A stretch of 64,000 bases of DNA from Pseudomonas nicosulfuronedens (lineage in GTDB: Bacteria > Pseudomonadota > Gammaproteobacteria > Pseudomonadales > Pseudomonadaceae). The notes below the pieces were generated by a model that worked only from the letters and a program-made list of their open reading frames with translations, searched no databases and was not told the DNA's origin. The translations under genes were made by a program, and so were the position numbers. Positions 10,617 to 27,481 of the stretch are shown here, in pieces. The stretch's first letter is position 1. Every line of letters begins with the position of its first letter. The stretch is taken from the NCBI RefSeq assembly GCF_005877905.1, contig NZ_SWDV01000012.1, positions 168,512-232,511 of the forward strand, in the 5' to 3' direction.

Positions 10617-11843
10617 ATGTCTGCCCTTTCCAGCTTCCGCGAACGCTACCTGCTGCGTTTCTGGTCACCCTTGCCGACTCTGGTCGCACTCGGCGTCATC
10701 TCCGCCTATTACTTCGCCATGACCGGCACCTTCTGGGCCGTCACCGGCGAGTTCACCCGCTGGGGCGGCCACGTGCTGACCTGGTTCGGCCTGCAACCGC
10801 AGGAGTGGAGCTACTTCAAGATCATCGGCCTGCAAGGCACGCCGCTCGACCGTATCGATGGTGTGATGATCATCGGCATGTTCCTCGGGGCGCTGGTCTG
10901 CGCGCTCTGGGCCGGCAACGTGAGCCTGCGCTGGCCGACCAGCAAACGGCGTCTGCTGCAAGGCCTGATCGGCGGGGTCATCGCCGGTTTCGGCGCGCGC
11001 CAGGCCATGGGCTGCAACCTGGCCGCCTTCTTCACCGGCATCCCGATGTTCTCGGTGCATGCCTGGGCCTTCATGTTTTCCACCGTGATCGGTGCCTGGT
11101 TCGGCGTGAAGATCAGCCTGCTGCCCTTCCTGCGTATTCCGTTAAAAGTAGGCGGCAAGCCTGCCGCCCTGCCCAGCGCCGAGGCCCTGGCCCGCCGCGC
11201 CAGGCTGCAATGGCGCCTGGGCATGAGCGTACTGGCCATCGCTGCACTGTTCGCCGCCTGGCGCTTCGAGGTCTCGCTGGTGCTCGGCATGGCCTGCCTG
11301 TTCGGCTTGCTGTTCGGCGGCCTGATCGAACGCGCACAGATCTGCTTCACCAGTGCCGCCCGCGACCTCTGGACCACCGGCCGTACCCAGGCCGCACTGG
11401 GTATCCTGCTGGGCATGGCAGCAGCCTGCGTCGGCACCTTCGCGGCGATCCACAACGGCCTGCCGCCAAAGATCTTCTGGATGGGCCCGAATGCCGTGAT
11501 CGGCGGCGTACTGTTCGGCATCGGCATCGTGCTGGCCGGCGGCTGCGAGACGGGCTGGATGTACCGCTCGATGGAGGGCCAGGTGCACTTCTGGGTAGTA
11601 GGTGTCGGCAACGTGATCGGTGGCACCCTGGTCGCCGTGTTCTGGGACCAGCTCGGCACCAGCCTCGCCCTGCCCTATCCCAAGCTCAACCTGCTGCAGG
11701 AATTCGGCCCCGGCGGCGGCCTGCTGATCACTTTCGCCGGTCTCGCGCTGTGCATGCTGCTGGTGCAGCTCAACGCTCAACGCTTCACTCGTAAACGGAA
11801 AGCCAACGATGTCCGAAACCAAGACGCCGACGCTGTCGCTTGA
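10617..11843 (+). CDS. yedE: YedE/FdhT-type membrane protein (sulfur/selenium transport)
   Basis: Polytopic inner-membrane protein of 408 residues in the YeeE/YedE family, resembling E. coli YedE along its whole length (TGTFWAVTGEFTRWGG; GFGARxAMGCNLAAFFTGIP; VLAGGCETGWMYR). Family members import thiosulfate or are linked to selenium metabolism. The cysteines in MGCNLAAFF and GGCETGWMY match those of the thiosulfate-transporting relatives. The last 35 bp overlap the TusA-like gene yedF, a conserved pairing in which the soluble partner probably receives or relays the sulfur or selenium. The substrate here is not known. Confidence 0.88.
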   Translation: MSALSSFRERYLLRFWSPLPTLVALGVISAYYFAMTGTFWAVTGEFTRWGGHVLTWFGLQPQEWSYFKIIGLQGTPLDRIDGVMIIGMFLGALVCALWAGNVSLRWPTSKRRLLQGLIGGVIAGFGARQAMGCNLAAFFTGIPMFSVHAWAFMFSTVIGAWFGVKISLLPFLRIPLKVGGKPAALPSAEALARRARLQWRLGMSVLAIAALFAAWRFEVSLVLGMACLFGLLFGGLIERAQICFTSAARDLWTTGRTQAALGILLGMAAACVGTFAAIHNGLPPKIFWMGPNAVIGGVLFGIGIVLAGGCETGWMYRSMEGQVHFWVVGVGNVIGGTLVAVFWDQLGTSLALPYPKLNLLQEFGPGGGLLITFAGLALCMLLVQLNAQRFTRKRKANDVRNQDADAVA

Positions 11844-12057
11844 CCTGCGCGGCGAACACTGCCCGTACAACGCCATCGCCACCCTGGAAACCCTGGAGAC
11901 GCTCAAGCCGGGCGACCTGCTGGAGGTGATCACCGACTGTTCGCAGTCGGTGCATGGCATTCCGGAAGACACCCAGCGCCATGGCTACCATTGCCTGGCG
12001 GTGGAGCAGCACGGGGCGCTGTTCCGTTTCCTGATCGAAGTGCCGCTACAAGGCTGA
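11809..12057 (+). CDS. yedF: TusA/SirA-family protein YedF
   Basis: Small (82-residue) TusA-like protein. The start LDLRGEHCPYNAIATLE aligns with the LDxxGxxCPxP motif that carries the persulfide cysteine in TusA; the usual second proline is Asn here (CPYNA), whereas E. coli YedF has CPYPA as I recall it. The C-terminal half (DCSQSVHGIPEDTQRHGY) matches YedF. The gene begins inside the end of yedE, so the two are translationally coupled and the pair probably works in sulfur or selenium trafficking. Confidence 0.88.
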   Translation: MSETKTPTLSLDLRGEHCPYNAIATLETLETLKPGDLLEVITDCSQSVHGIPEDTQRHGYHCLAVEQHGALFRFLIEVPLQG

Positions 12058-12070
12058 AGCGGCTTCGCTG

Positions 12071-12142
12071 GGCGCACAACGCGCCAGCGTTATGCGCCGC
12101 GTCTGGAAGAGCCGGCGGATAACCTGTTCCAGGTTATTCGCC
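12071..12142. repeat. Pair of REP-like hairpins in the yedF/ispD convergent gap
   Basis: Two successive imperfect palindromes: GGCGCA-C-AACGC / GCGTT-A-TGCGCC (12071-12098), and GGCGGATAACCT / AGGTTATTCGCC (12114-12142, 11 of 12 arm positions paired). The second has the GGCGGATAAC...GTTAT.CGCC form common among Pseudomonas repetitive extragenic palindromes. They lie between two convergent genes and may act as transcript-end structures. Confidence 0.7.
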
Positions 12143-12176
12143 CTACGGTACCGAGGCAGTTATTTGCGGGAGCGAG

Positions 12177-12875
12177 TCAGTGCTTGGCGAAGTTGCGCTG
12201 CAGGCGCTGCAGGTCTTCCGGGGTGGTGACCTTGATGTTGTCTATCCGCCCTTCCACCATGCGCGGCGCGTAGCCCGCCCACTCCATGGCAGAAGCCTCG
12301 TCGGTAATGGCCGCCTCGGCCACCAGCGCATCGGCGAGCGCGCGATGCAACGCACCTAGGCGGAACATCTGCGGGGTGTAGGCTTGCCAGACCACGCTGC
12401 GGTCGATGGTTTCCACTACGCGGCCGTCAGTACCAACGCGCTTCAGGGTGTCCCGCGCGGGCACACCAAGCAGGCCACCGACGCCGTCGAACTCCAACTC
12501 GCCCAACAAACGATCCAGGTCCGCGCGAGCCAGATTCGGCCGGGCAGCGTCGTGCACCAGCACCCAGTCGTCGCTGCCAGCGCCCAGTTCGGTCAGGCGC
12601 AGCAGGCCATTGAGCACGGAATCGGCGCGCTCGCGGCCACCGTCGGCACGCTGGATCAGCTCGTTGGAAGCACTCGGCAGGGTCGGCCACCAGGGATCGT
12701 CGGCGGCCAGACACACCACGAGGCCCTTCAGCCGGGGATGGCCGAGGAAGCAGTCGAGGGTGCGTTCGAGAATGCTGCGACCGGCAAGGTCGAGGTATTG
12801 CTTGGGGCGGTCGGCGCGCATCCGCGAACCGATGCCGGCGGCCGGGATCACGGCCCAGAAGGCGGGAGTGGTCAT
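12177..12875 (-). CDS. ispD: 2-C-methyl-D-erythritol 4-phosphate cytidylyltransferase
   Basis: Third step of the MEP pathway: transfers CMP from CTP to methylerythritol phosphate. At 232 residues it is the normal length, with the nucleotide-binding start AVIPAAGIGSRMRADRPKQYL and the VLVHDAARPNL motif. Start overlaps the ftsB stop by 4 bp, the typical Pseudomonas ftsB-ispD coupling. In many bacteria ispD is joined to ispF, but here ispF is 5 kb away. Confidence 0.96.
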   Translation of the reverse strand: MTTPAFWAVIPAAGIGSRMRADRPKQYLDLAGRSILERTLDCFLGHPRLKGLVVCLAADDPWWPTLPSASNELIQRADGGRERADSVLNGLLRLTELGAGSDDWVLVHDAARPNLARADLDRLLGELEFDGVGGLLGVPARDTLKRVGTDGRVVETIDRSVVWQAYTPQMFRLGALHRALADALVAEAAITDEASAMEWAGYAPRMVEGRIDNIKVTTPEDLQRLQRNFAKH

Positions 12876-13156
12876 TGCGCGAGCTGGTAGAGGGTTTCCT
12901 TGTCCTTGACCATGCCGAGTTCGTGGCGCGCACGCTCCTCGACGGTCTCGGTGCCTTTCTTGAGCTCGGCGACTTCCGCCTCGAGGATGCGGTTACGCTC
13001 GAGCAGGCGCTCGTTCTCGCCCTGCTGGTCGGCGATCTGCTTCTGCAGGTCGCGCACCTGCGCCAGGCTGCCATCACCGACCCACAGACGATACTGCAGG
13101 CCGGCCAGCGCCAGGATCAGCACAACGAACAGCCAGTAAGGGCTACGTAACCTCAA
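12872..13156 (-). CDS. ftsB: Cell division protein FtsB
   Basis: Bitopic division protein of 94 residues that links FtsL and FtsQ in the divisome. One N-terminal transmembrane helix (YWLFVVLILALAGLQYRLW, ~7-25) is followed by a coiled coil (~33-72) rich in Glu/Leu/Arg and by the conserved ERARHELGMVKDKETLYQL end. It lies between eno and ispD, the common gammaproteobacterial position. Confidence 0.95.
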   Translation of the reverse strand: MRLRSPYWLFVVLILALAGLQYRLWVGDGSLAQVRDLQKQIADQQGENERLLERNRILEAEVAELKKGTETVEERARHELGMVKDKETLYQLAQ

Positions 13157-13175
13157 ACCTTCAGCTCCATACGCA

Positions 13176-13199
13176 AAGGGGTGGCTCGTGCCACCCCTT
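13176..13199 (-). terminator. Terminator-like hairpin after eno
   Basis: Perfect ten-bp stem AAGGGGTGGC / GCCACCCCTT with loop TCGT, 19 bp past the eno stop on the minus strand. Only three T follow, so it may be a partial terminator letting transcripts into ftsB-ispD. Confidence 0.55.
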
Positions 13200-13217
13200 C
13201 ACCGTACCAGACTAGGA

Positions 13218-17106
<3,889 letters not shown>

Positions 17107-17164
17107 TCAGCGTTTAGGCGGCTCGGCCGCCGGGGAAGCGAAGGTGTCGGGTACAAGACCCGGC

Positions 17165-17216
17165 TCACGACTTCGTCGTGAAAATAGCGAACTCCCACTG
17201 ATTCGCAGGCGAATCA
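17165..17216 (-). promoter_or_regulatory. Two perfect palindromes in the pyrG leader
   Basis: TCACGAC-TTC-GTCGTGA (17165-17181) and TGATTCGC-AG-GCGAATCA (17199-17216) lie in the ~145-nt region between the predicted pyrG start site and its ATG. They could be leader hairpins or operator sites; neither is followed by a T run. Confidence 0.45.
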
Positions 17217-17242
17217 ACAGGAGCGGTACAAGACGGGAGCGT

Positions 17243-17271
17243 AGTCTACCGGAAAGCCGCTATCAGCTCAA
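17243..17271 (-). promoter_or_regulatory. Predicted sigma70 promoter of pyrG
   Basis: On the minus strand TTGAGC (17266-17271, overlapping the end of tilS) is followed after 17 bp by TAGACT (17243-17248). Predicted start near 17236, giving a leader of ~145 nt. Confidence 0.55.
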
Positions 17272-18582
17272 ACCCGAGTCATTCGTCGGAGGTGTCCAGC
17301 GCAGGGTCCAGCCCTGCCCTGCCTCCACCCGCAGGCCCGGCAGCAGGGCCACGCCGAGCAGTTCGTCGGCTCGCCAGAGCAGCGGCAGACGGCTTCGCAT
17401 GAAAGCCGGAATGGCCGCTTCGTTGAGCAGGCGCTTGAGGTCGCGGGAGCCGCGCCCCGCCAGCAACATGACCTCCCCGCCCTGCCGGTAGCGAACTTCC
17501 AGCGGCCCGCCCGGCGGTTCGCCCTCGAAACGCAGCGCACCATTGTCGGGCAGCAATAGCGACTGCGACGGATCGGACCAGGCCTGACTCCTCGGCACGA
17601 AGCCGAGCCAGGGGTTGGCCAGCCACCAGAGCCGGCCATGGGCACGACGCAACTCGCCATCGGCGAGACGCCAGATCGGCTCGGCGTCTCCGCGGGCATC
17701 GCGCAGGTCTCGCCAGCCGGCCCAGTGGGCGCTGTCGGGCAAACGTGCCAGCGGAGCGAGCCAGTGGCGCAACGCATTGCGCTGGCGAGGCTCGCTCAGC
17801 TCCGCCAACGCGGCGATGGCCAGCGAAGGCAATTGCATTCCGATGTATTCGTTGCGGGCGCCGGCGGAAATCAAGTCGCCCTGTGCCAACTCGCCGAGCA
17901 GCCTGTCGGCTTCCGCCAGGTGCTCGGCGCTGCGAGTGATGGTTTCGACGGCCGAGGGCCAGCGCCGGACGACGCCCGGCAGCACCCGGTTGCGCAGGTA
18001 GTTGCGGTCGAAATCGTGGCAGGCATTGGAAGGGTCCTCCACCCAGCTCAGCCCGTGGCGGCGGGCGTACCGTTCCAGCTCCGCACGATGAATCCCCAGA
18101 AGCGGGCGCAGTAACACACCAGAGCCCAGCGGACGACAGGCGGCCATCCCGGACAGCCCCCGCACCCCGGCACCGCGGAACAGCCGGAACAGAACGGTCT
18201 CCGCCTGATCGTCACGGTGCTGGCCGGTCAGCAGGCATTCGCCCTCCCCCAGCGCCTCGGCGAAAGCCGTATACCGCGCCTCGCGCGCGGCGCGCTCCAG
18301 GCTCGCACCGTCATCGACCTGCACGCGGACCACCCGCATCGGCACACCAAGGGAATCGCAGAAGTGCTGGCAGTGTTCCGGCCAGGCATCACCAACAGCC
18401 TGCAGGCCATGGTGCACATGAATGGCGGAAATGGGTGGCAAGGCCTCGCGAGAGGCGATCTGCACCAGGAGATGCAGGAGAACGGTGGAATCCAGCCCGC
18501 CGGACAGCGCGATACGCCACGCTGGCGCGTTGCGCCAGGGCGCGAGGAAATTCAGCAGTCGGGATTCGAAATCAGCAGGCAT
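17263..18582 (-). CDS. tilS: tRNA(Ile)-lysidine synthase
   Basis: Modifies C34 of the tRNA-Ile CAU anticodon to lysidine, so that it reads AUA instead of AUG; essential. PP-loop ATPase motif SGGLDST at residues 27-33, HRDDQAETVLFRLFRGAG and EDPSNACHDFDRNYLR are all conserved; the C-terminal two-thirds holds the TilS substrate-binding domains. Length 439 is normal. It is 69 bp downstream of accA on the minus strand. Confidence 0.96.
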   Translation of the reverse strand: MPADFESRLLNFLAPWRNAPAWRIALSGGLDSTVLLHLLVQIASREALPPISAIHVHHGLQAVGDAWPEHCQHFCDSLGVPMRVVRVQVDDGASLERAAREARYTAFAEALGEGECLLTGQHRDDQAETVLFRLFRGAGVRGLSGMAACRPLGSGVLLRPLLGIHRAELERYARRHGLSWVEDPSNACHDFDRNYLRNRVLPGVVRRWPSAVETITRSAEHLAEADRLLGELAQGDLISAGARNEYIGMQLPSLAIAALAELSEPRQRNALRHWLAPLARLPDSAHWAGWRDLRDARGDAEPIWRLADGELRRAHGRLWWLANPWLGFVPRSQAWSDPSQSLLLPDNGALRFEGEPPGGPLEVRYRQGGEVMLLAGRGSRDLKRLLNEAAIPAFMRSRLPLLWRADELLGVALLPGLRVEAGQGWTLRWTPPTNDSGLS

Positions 18583-18651
18583 GGCGCAGATCGGCAGGGT
18601 CGGGGACGAGGCAAGGATACCTCGTCACCCGCGCTGCGCCGAAGGCGTCGA

Positions 18652-19602
18652 TCAGGCGACGCCGTAGCTCATCAGGCGCTCGTAGCGGCGCGCGAGGAGT
18701 TCTTCGGTGCTCAACTGGTTCAGCGTATCGAGCTGGCCGAGCAGGGAGTTGCGAATGGTCTCGGCCATGGCGGCCGGATCTCGGTGGGCGCTGCCCAGCG
18801 GCTCGGGGATGACGTTGTCGACGATACCCAGGTCCTTCAGGCGGTTGGCGGTGATACCCATGGCTTCGGCCGCTTCCGGTGCCTTCTCGGCGGTACGCCA
18901 GAGGATCGAGGCGCAACCTTCGGGCGAGATCACCGCGTAAGTGGAGTACTGCAGCATATTCAGCTGGTCGCAGACGCCGATGGCCAGTGCGCCGCCGGAG
19001 CCGCCTTCGCCGATGACGGTGGCGATGATCGGGGTCTTCAGGCGCGCCATGACGCGCAGGTTCCAGGCGATCGCTTCACTCTGGCCGCGCTCTTCGGCAT
19101 CAATGCCCGGGTAGGCGCCGGGGGTGTCGATGAAGGTCAGGATCGGCATCTTGAAGCGTTCGGCCATTTCCATCAGGCGGCAGGCCTTGCGGTAGCCTTC
19201 CGGACGCGGCATGCCGAAATTGCGGCGTACCTTCTCACGGACTTCACGGCCCTTCTGGTGGCCGATGATCATCACCGGCTGGTCTTCCAGACGGGCAACG
19301 CCACCGACAATCGCGGCGTCATCGGAGAAGTGGCGGTCGCCGTGCAGCTCTTCGAACTCGGTGAAGATGTGCTCGATGTAATCCAGGGTATAGGGGCGAC
19401 GCGGATGGCGCGCGAGCTGAGCGATCTGCCAGCTGGACAGGTTGCCGAAGATGTTCTCGGTCAGCGCCTTGCTCTTCTCCTGCAGACGGGAGATTTCGTC
19501 GGTGATGTTCAGCGCGTTGTCGTTACCGACCAGGCGCAGCTCTTCGATCTTGGCGTGCAGGTCGGCAATGGGCTGTTCGAAATCGAGAAAATTCGGGTTC
19601 AT
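18652..19602 (-). CDS. accA: Acetyl-CoA carboxylase carboxyltransferase subunit alpha
   Basis: Alpha half of the carboxyltransferase that makes malonyl-CoA, the committed step of fatty acid synthesis. The 316-residue protein starts [23 protein letters not shown] and has the carboxyltransferase core ([43 protein letters not shown]). It follows dnaE with a hairpin in the 114-bp gap; accA is downstream of dnaE in many gammaproteobacteria. Confidence 0.97.
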   Translation of the reverse strand: MNPNFLDFEQPIADLHAKIEELRLVGNDNALNITDEISRLQEKSKALTENIFGNLSSWQIAQLARHPRRPYTLDYIEHIFTEFEELHGDRHFSDDAAIVGGVARLEDQPVMIIGHQKGREVREKVRRNFGMPRPEGYRKACRLMEMAERFKMPILTFIDTPGAYPGIDAEERGQSEAIAWNLRVMARLKTPIIATVIGEGGSGGALAIGVCDQLNMLQYSTYAVISPEGCASILWRTAEKAPEAAEAMGITANRLKDLGIVDNVIPEPLGSAHRDPAAMAETIRNSLLGQLDTLNQLSTEELLARRYERLMSYGVA

Positions 19603-19643
19603 GGGCTATCCGTCGTTCTGTTGGCGGCTGGGCCTGGTCCGTA

Positions 19644-19671
19644 GGCGCCCTACCTTACGGTATCGGGCGCC
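19644..19671. repeat. Hairpin in the dnaE-accA gap
   Basis: GGCGCCC-TACC / GGTA-TC-GGGCGCC forms an 11-bp stem with a two-base bulge and a four-base loop. No T run on either strand, so it is more likely a stability or processing element than a terminator. Confidence 0.55.
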
Positions 19672-19716
19672 AAGGGTCGAGACTGGCGGGCGGGCGGCCT
19701 TTGGCCACCGGCTTCA

Positions 19717-23247
<3,531 letters not shown>

Positions 23248-23278
23248 GGTGGTCCTTGGCAAACGCGAAAAACGGCAA

Positions 23279-23298
23279 GCCCCGGATTGTACCGGGGC
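23279..23298 (-). terminator. Terminator-like hairpin between rnhB and dnaE
   Basis: Seven-bp GCCCCGG / CCGGGGC stem with a six-base loop, just upstream of dnaE on the minus strand, followed after a few bases by a T5 run. Probably partial, separating the lpx-rnhB transcript from dnaE. Confidence 0.5.
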
Positions 23299-23401
23299 TG
23301 TCCGCAAAGCTACAGGGATCAATGGGCCAGCCGTCGCGCCGGGTGTTTCAAGTCACCGCAGAAGCGCTGGCCGCGAGGAATTCCAGAGAAATAACAGGGC
23401 G

Positions 23402-24013
23402 TTACAGGATGCCGGCGGGATTTTCCAGCAGCGCACGCACCGGCCCGAAGGACCGGCGGTGGATGGGTGTCGGACCCAGGCGCCTCAGGGCTTCGAGGTG
23501 CACCGGGGTCGGGTAGCCCTTGTGCCCGCCAATGCCGTAGCCGGGGTAAAGGGCTTCCATTTCCTGCATCTCGCGGTCGCGGCTGACCTTGGCCAGAATC
23601 GACGCGGCAGCAATGGCCGGGACCTTGGCGTCACCCTGGACGACCGGCGCGGAGGGCACCTTCAGTTTCGGGCAGCGATTGCCATCGATCAGCGCGAGCT
23701 TCGGCGTGACGCTCAGGCCCTCCACCGCGCGCTGCATGGCGAGCATCGTGGCGTGGAGGATGTTCAACTGGTCGATCTCATGCACATCGGCACGGGCTAT
23801 GCACCAGGCCAGGGCCTTCTCGCGGATCTCGTCGAACAGCGCCTCGCGTCGCGCTTCGCTGAGCTTCTTCGAGTCGTTGAGACCCTTGATCGGGCGCGTC
23901 GGGTCGAGGATCACTGCGGCGGTGACCACTGGACCGCACAGAGGACCACGACCCACTTCATCGACACCGGCTACCAGCTCTTCCACCAGGGTGAAGTCCA
24001 GGCCCATCTGCAT
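23402..24013 (-). CDS. rnhB: Ribonuclease HII
   Basis: Cleaves RNA in RNA-DNA hybrids and removes misincorporated ribonucleotides. It is 203 residues long with the catalytic start [21 protein letters not shown], the [12 protein letters not shown] segment and the VSRDREM motif. The ATG at 24013 overlaps the lpxB stop by one base (TGATG); longer starts would run backwards through lpxB. It is part of the lpxA-lpxB-rnhB gene string. Confidence 0.96.
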   Translation of the reverse strand: MQMGLDFTLVEELVAGVDEVGRGPLCGPVVTAAVILDPTRPIKGLNDSKKLSEARREALFDEIREKALAWCIARADVHEIDQLNILHATMLAMQRAVEGLSVTPKLALIDGNRCPKLKVPSAPVVQGDAKVPAIAAASILAKVSRDREMQEMEALYPGYGIGGHKGYPTPVHLEALRRLGPTPIHRRSFGPVRALLENPAGIL

Positions 24014-25155
24014 CAACGTTTCTCCACCAGGGCGAGCACCGCTTCGGCGGCCTGCGCGGACGCATCCTGGCGCAAGGCGCGATGGATGGCGTCGAAGGGT
24101 TCGGTCTGTACGCTGCCGTCGTCGAGCAGGGGCAGCAAGGTCGTGGCCAGCGTCTCTGGCGTTGCCGCGTCCTGGATCAGCTCCGGAACCAGTAGACGGC
24201 CAGCCAGCAGGTTTGGCAACGAGATGTACGGACTCTTTACCAGGCGCTTGAGAATGCGATAGGTCATGGGCGCGACCTTGTAGGCAACGACCATCGGCCG
24301 TTTGTAAAGCAGCGCTTCCAGCGTGGCGGTGCCCGACGCGATCAGCACGGCATCGCACGCGGCCAGCGCCTCATGGGAGGCACCATCGAGCAATTGCACC
24401 GGCAGATCGCGACCGGAGAGCATTTCTTCGATCTGCAAACGACGATCAGGGCTCGCGCAAGGCAGCACGAAGCGCAAATCGGGACGGCTCTGCAGCAGGC
24501 GCTGAGCGGTATCGAGGAACAACGCACCCAGCTTGCCAACCTCGCCTCCCCGGCTACCGGGCAGAAGCGCGACAACGCAGGCGTCCTGCGGAAGACCGAG
24601 ACGTTCGCGTGCGCCGGCGCGGTCAGCCTCCAGCGCAATGGTGTTGGCCAGCGGATGGCCGACGAAACGCACCGGCACCGCATGCTCTTCGTAGAAGCGC
24701 GCCTCGAAGGGGAAGAGCGCGAGCATCAGATCGCAGGCTTCCTTGATCTTCAGCACACGCTTCTGCCGCCAGGCCCAGACCGACGGGCTGACGTAGTGCA
24801 CCGTGCGGATGCCCGCGCGACGCAGCTTCAATTCGATATTGAGGGTGAAGTCCGGCGCATCGATGCCGATGAACACATCCGGCTTGGCCGCGATCAGCAT
24901 TTGCACCAGATCCTTGCGCCGGCGAAGCAGTTCGCGCAGACGCCCCAGGACCTCGAACAACCCCATGACCGACAAGCGTTCCATGGGGAAATGCGACTTC
25001 AGCCCTTCGGCTTCCATGCGCGGACCGCCGACACCGATGAACTCGATGTCGGAGTGGCGCTGCTTGAGCGCCTGCATGAGTCCGGAGCCGAGGATATCGC
25101 CGGACGCCTCGCCCGCGACCAGGGCGACGCGCAGCTTGCGTGCGGTCGATTGCAT
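24013..25155 (-). CDS. lpxB: Lipid-A-disaccharide synthase
   Basis: GT19 glycosyltransferase that joins UDP-diacylglucosamine and lipid X to form the lipid A disaccharide at the inner-membrane surface. The 380-residue protein shows [18 protein letters not shown], the [13 protein letters not shown] [23 protein letters not shown] and the C-terminal [20 protein letters not shown]. It starts two bases after lpxA ends and overlaps rnhB by one base. Confidence 0.97.
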   Translation of the reverse strand: MQSTARKLRVALVAGEASGDILGSGLMQALKQRHSDIEFIGVGGPRMEAEGLKSHFPMERLSVMGLFEVLGRLRELLRRRKDLVQMLIAAKPDVFIGIDAPDFTLNIELKLRRAGIRTVHYVSPSVWAWRQKRVLKIKEACDLMLALFPFEARFYEEHAVPVRFVGHPLANTIALEADRAGARERLGLPQDACVVALLPGSRGGEVGKLGALFLDTAQRLLQSRPDLRFVLPCASPDRRLQIEEMLSGRDLPVQLLDGASHEALAACDAVLIASGTATLEALLYKRPMVVAYKVAPMTYRILKRLVKSPYISLPNLLAGRLLVPELIQDAATPETLATTLLPLLDDGSVQTEPFDAIHRALRQDASAQAAEAVLALVEKR

Positions 25156-25157
25156 GG

Positions 25158-25934
25158 TCAGCGGGTGATGCCGCGGGTGGAGCTCTGGATGGAGTCGCGG
25201 AACACCGCGACTTCCGGGAACTGCGCGGAAACTTCGGCCAGTTCGGCCAGCGCCTCATCCACCGTCAGGCCCTGGCGGTAGACCACCTTGTAGGCCCGGC
25301 GCAGCGCCTGGATCGATTCGGCGCTGAAGCCACGACGGCGCAGGCCCTCGAAGTTCATGCTGCGGGCCTCGGCGGGGTTGCCGAAGACCGTCACATAAGC
25401 CGGGACGTCCTTGCCGATGGTGGTGCCCATGCCGGAGAAGGCGTGAGCGCCGATACGGCAGAACTGATGCACCAGCGTGTAGCCGGAGAGGATCGCCCAG
25501 TCATCCACGTGAACATGACCTGCCAGCGCAGTATTGTTCACGAGGATGCAATGGTTGCCGATCACACTGTCGTGGCCGATGTGCACGTAGGCCATGAGCA
25601 GGTTGTGGTCGCCGATGGTGGTTTCCGAGCGATCCTGGATGGTGCCGCGATGAATGGTCACACCCTCGCGGATCACGTTGTGATCGCCAATCACCAGGCG
25701 AGTCGGTTCGCCCTTGTACTTCAGGTCAGGGGTATCTTCCCCCACGCTGGAGAACTGGAAAATCCGATTGTGCTTGCCGATCTTCGTGGGGCCTTTGACC
25801 ACCACGTGCGGACCGATCACCGTACCTTCGCCGATCTCCACATCCGGCCCGACCATGGACCAGGGGCCCACTTCTACGTCGTCAGCCAGCTTTGCGCGCG
25901 GGTCGATGATGGCGCGAGGATCGATCAAACTCAT
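25158..25934 (-). CDS. lpxA: UDP-N-acetylglucosamine acyltransferase
   Basis: First enzyme of lipid A synthesis: adds a 3-hydroxyacyl chain from ACP to UDP-GlcNAc. It is a left-handed parallel beta-helix built of hexapeptide repeats along residues ~3-190, with the catalytic His in [16 protein letters not shown]. At 258 residues it is the normal length. Start overlaps fabZ by 4 bp. Confidence 0.97.
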   Translation of the reverse strand: MSLIDPRAIIDPRAKLADDVEVGPWSMVGPDVEIGEGTVIGPHVVVKGPTKIGKHNRIFQFSSVGEDTPDLKYKGEPTRLVIGDHNVIREGVTIHRGTIQDRSETTIGDHNLLMAYVHIGHDSVIGNHCILVNNTALAGHVHVDDWAILSGYTLVHQFCRIGAHAFSGMGTTIGKDVPAYVTVFGNPAEARSMNFEGLRRRGFSAESIQALRRAYKVVYRQGLTVDEALAELAEVSAQFPEVAVFRDSIQSSTRGITR

Positions 25935-26371
25935 AGTTTGCGTTCCGCACAGATGATTTCAGCCGAGCATACCGGCTTGCCGTCCACGGTGGCATTGCAG
26001 TCGAACTTCCAGATGCCGCGCTTGACACTGATGAACTGGGCGTTGAGCTGCAGCTGGTCACCCGGCAGCACCGGCTGGCGGAAGCGCAGCTTATCGGAGC
26101 CGACGAAGTAATAGAGAGTGCCATCGGCCGGCTTCACGTCGAGCATCTTGAAGCCGAGGATTCCGGCCGCCTGGGCCATGGCTTCGATGATCAGCACGCC
26201 CGGCATGATCGGGTGCTGCGGGAAGTGGCCATTGAAGAACGGCTCGTTGATGCTGACATTCTTGTAGGCGCGAATGCGCTTGCCTTCGATGTCCAGCTCC
26301 ACCACCCGATCCACCAGCAGGAAGGGGTAGCGATGAGGCAGGTATTCGCGAATCTCGTTGATGTCCATCAT
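25931..26371 (-). CDS. fabZ: 3-hydroxyacyl-ACP dehydratase FabZ
   Basis: Dehydrates 3-hydroxyacyl-ACP in fatty acid elongation, competing with LpxA/LpxD for the same substrates. Hot-dog fold enzyme of 146 residues with [13 protein letters not shown], catalytic His in [21 protein letters not shown]. The double-ATG start at 26371 gives the P. aeruginosa length; a longer TTG-started reading is unlikely. Placed between lpxD and lpxA, as in most gammaproteobacteria. Confidence 0.97.
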   Translation of the reverse strand: MMDINEIREYLPHRYPFLLVDRVVELDIEGKRIRAYKNVSINEPFFNGHFPQHPIMPGVLIIEAMAQAAGILGFKMLDVKPADGTLYYFVGSDKLRFRQPVLPGDQLQLNAQFISVKRGIWKFDCNATVDGKPVCSAEIICAERKL

Positions 26372-26419
26372 GTTCAGGGGAGCCTGTTCAGAAAAGGGAA
26401 ACGCCAAAAAATGCGTGGA

Positions 26420-27481
26420 TCACGCATCTGATGGAGCGTCTCCGCTTGGGGTCACGGCGGCCAGGCGCTTTTCCAGCTGCTGCAGACGACGGGCCATGTC
26501 ATCCAGCTGACGAATGCGCGCGGCACTCTTCTTCCATTCAGCCGCGGGCTGCATGGCGGTACCGGACGAGTAGGAGCCCGGTTCGGTGATCGAACGGGTC
26601 ACCATGGTCATCCCGGTGACGAAGACGTTGTCACAAATCTCGATGTGGCCGACTAGGCCGACGCCGCCGGCGAGCATGCAGTGCTTGCCGATCTTGGCGC
26701 TGCCGGAAATCCCGCAACAGCCGGCCATGGCCGTGTGGTCACCGATCTGCACGTTGTGGGCGATCATGATCTGGTTGTCCAGCTTCACGCCGTTACCGAC
26801 GATGGTGTCGGACAGCGCGCCACGATCGATGGTGGTATTGGCGCCGATCTCGACGTCATCACCCAGGGTTACGCCGCCAATTTGCGCGATCTTCTGCCAG
26901 ACCCCTTTGTGGTTGGCGAAGCCGAAGCCCTCACCACCCAGCACGGCACCGGACTGGATCACCACACGTTTGCCGATGCGGACGTCGTGGTAGAGCGTAA
27001 CGCGCGGTGCAAGCCAGCCACCCTCGCCAACCACGCTGCGCGCGCCGACGAAGCAATGGGCACCAATGGTGACGTTGGCGCCAATCTGCGCGCCCGCCTC
27101 GATCACGGCATAAGGACCGATACTGGCCGTCGCATCGACCTGCGCCCCTTCATCGACCACGGCGGTCGGATGAATGCCGACCGGCGCCTTGGGCTTGCGG
27201 TCGAACTGGTGGGACAGGCCGGCATAGGCCAGGTAGGGATTGGGAACGATCAGCGCATTGCCGGTAAAGCCTTCGGCATCAGCAGCAGTCAGCAGAATGG
27301 CGCCGGCCTGGCTGCCTTCGAGGAACTTTCGGTACTGCGGATTGGCCAGGAAACTCAACTGACCGGCACCTGCGTCCTGCAGGGTAGCCAGCCCGCTGAT
27401 CACCTGTGCGGGATCGCCGCGCAACTCGGCATCGAGTTGCGCGGCCAGTTCGGCGAGAGTAAAGGACAGCTCGGTCATCAT
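26420..27481 (-). CDS. lpxD: UDP-3-O-(3-hydroxyacyl)glucosamine N-acyltransferase
   Basis: Third step of lipid A synthesis, N-acylating UDP-3-O-acylglucosamine. The 353-residue protein has the N-terminal uridine-binding domain ([13 protein letters not shown]), a long hexapeptide beta-helix with catalytic His in [15 protein letters not shown], and a C-terminal helical extension. Its start shares a base with the skp stop. Confidence 0.97.
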   Translation of the reverse strand: MMTELSFTLAELAAQLDAELRGDPAQVISGLATLQDAGAGQLSFLANPQYRKFLEGSQAGAILLTAADAEGFTGNALIVPNPYLAYAGLSHQFDRKPKAPVGIHPTAVVDEGAQVDATASIGPYAVIEAGAQIGANVTIGAHCFVGARSVVGEGGWLAPRVTLYHDVRIGKRVVIQSGAVLGGEGFGFANHKGVWQKIAQIGGVTLGDDVEIGANTTIDRGALSDTIVGNGVKLDNQIMIAHNVQIGDHTAMAGCCGISGSAKIGKHCMLAGGVGLVGHIEICDNVFVTGMTMVTRSITEPGSYSSGTAMQPAAEWKKSAARIRQLDDMARRLQQLEKRLAAVTPSGDAPSDA

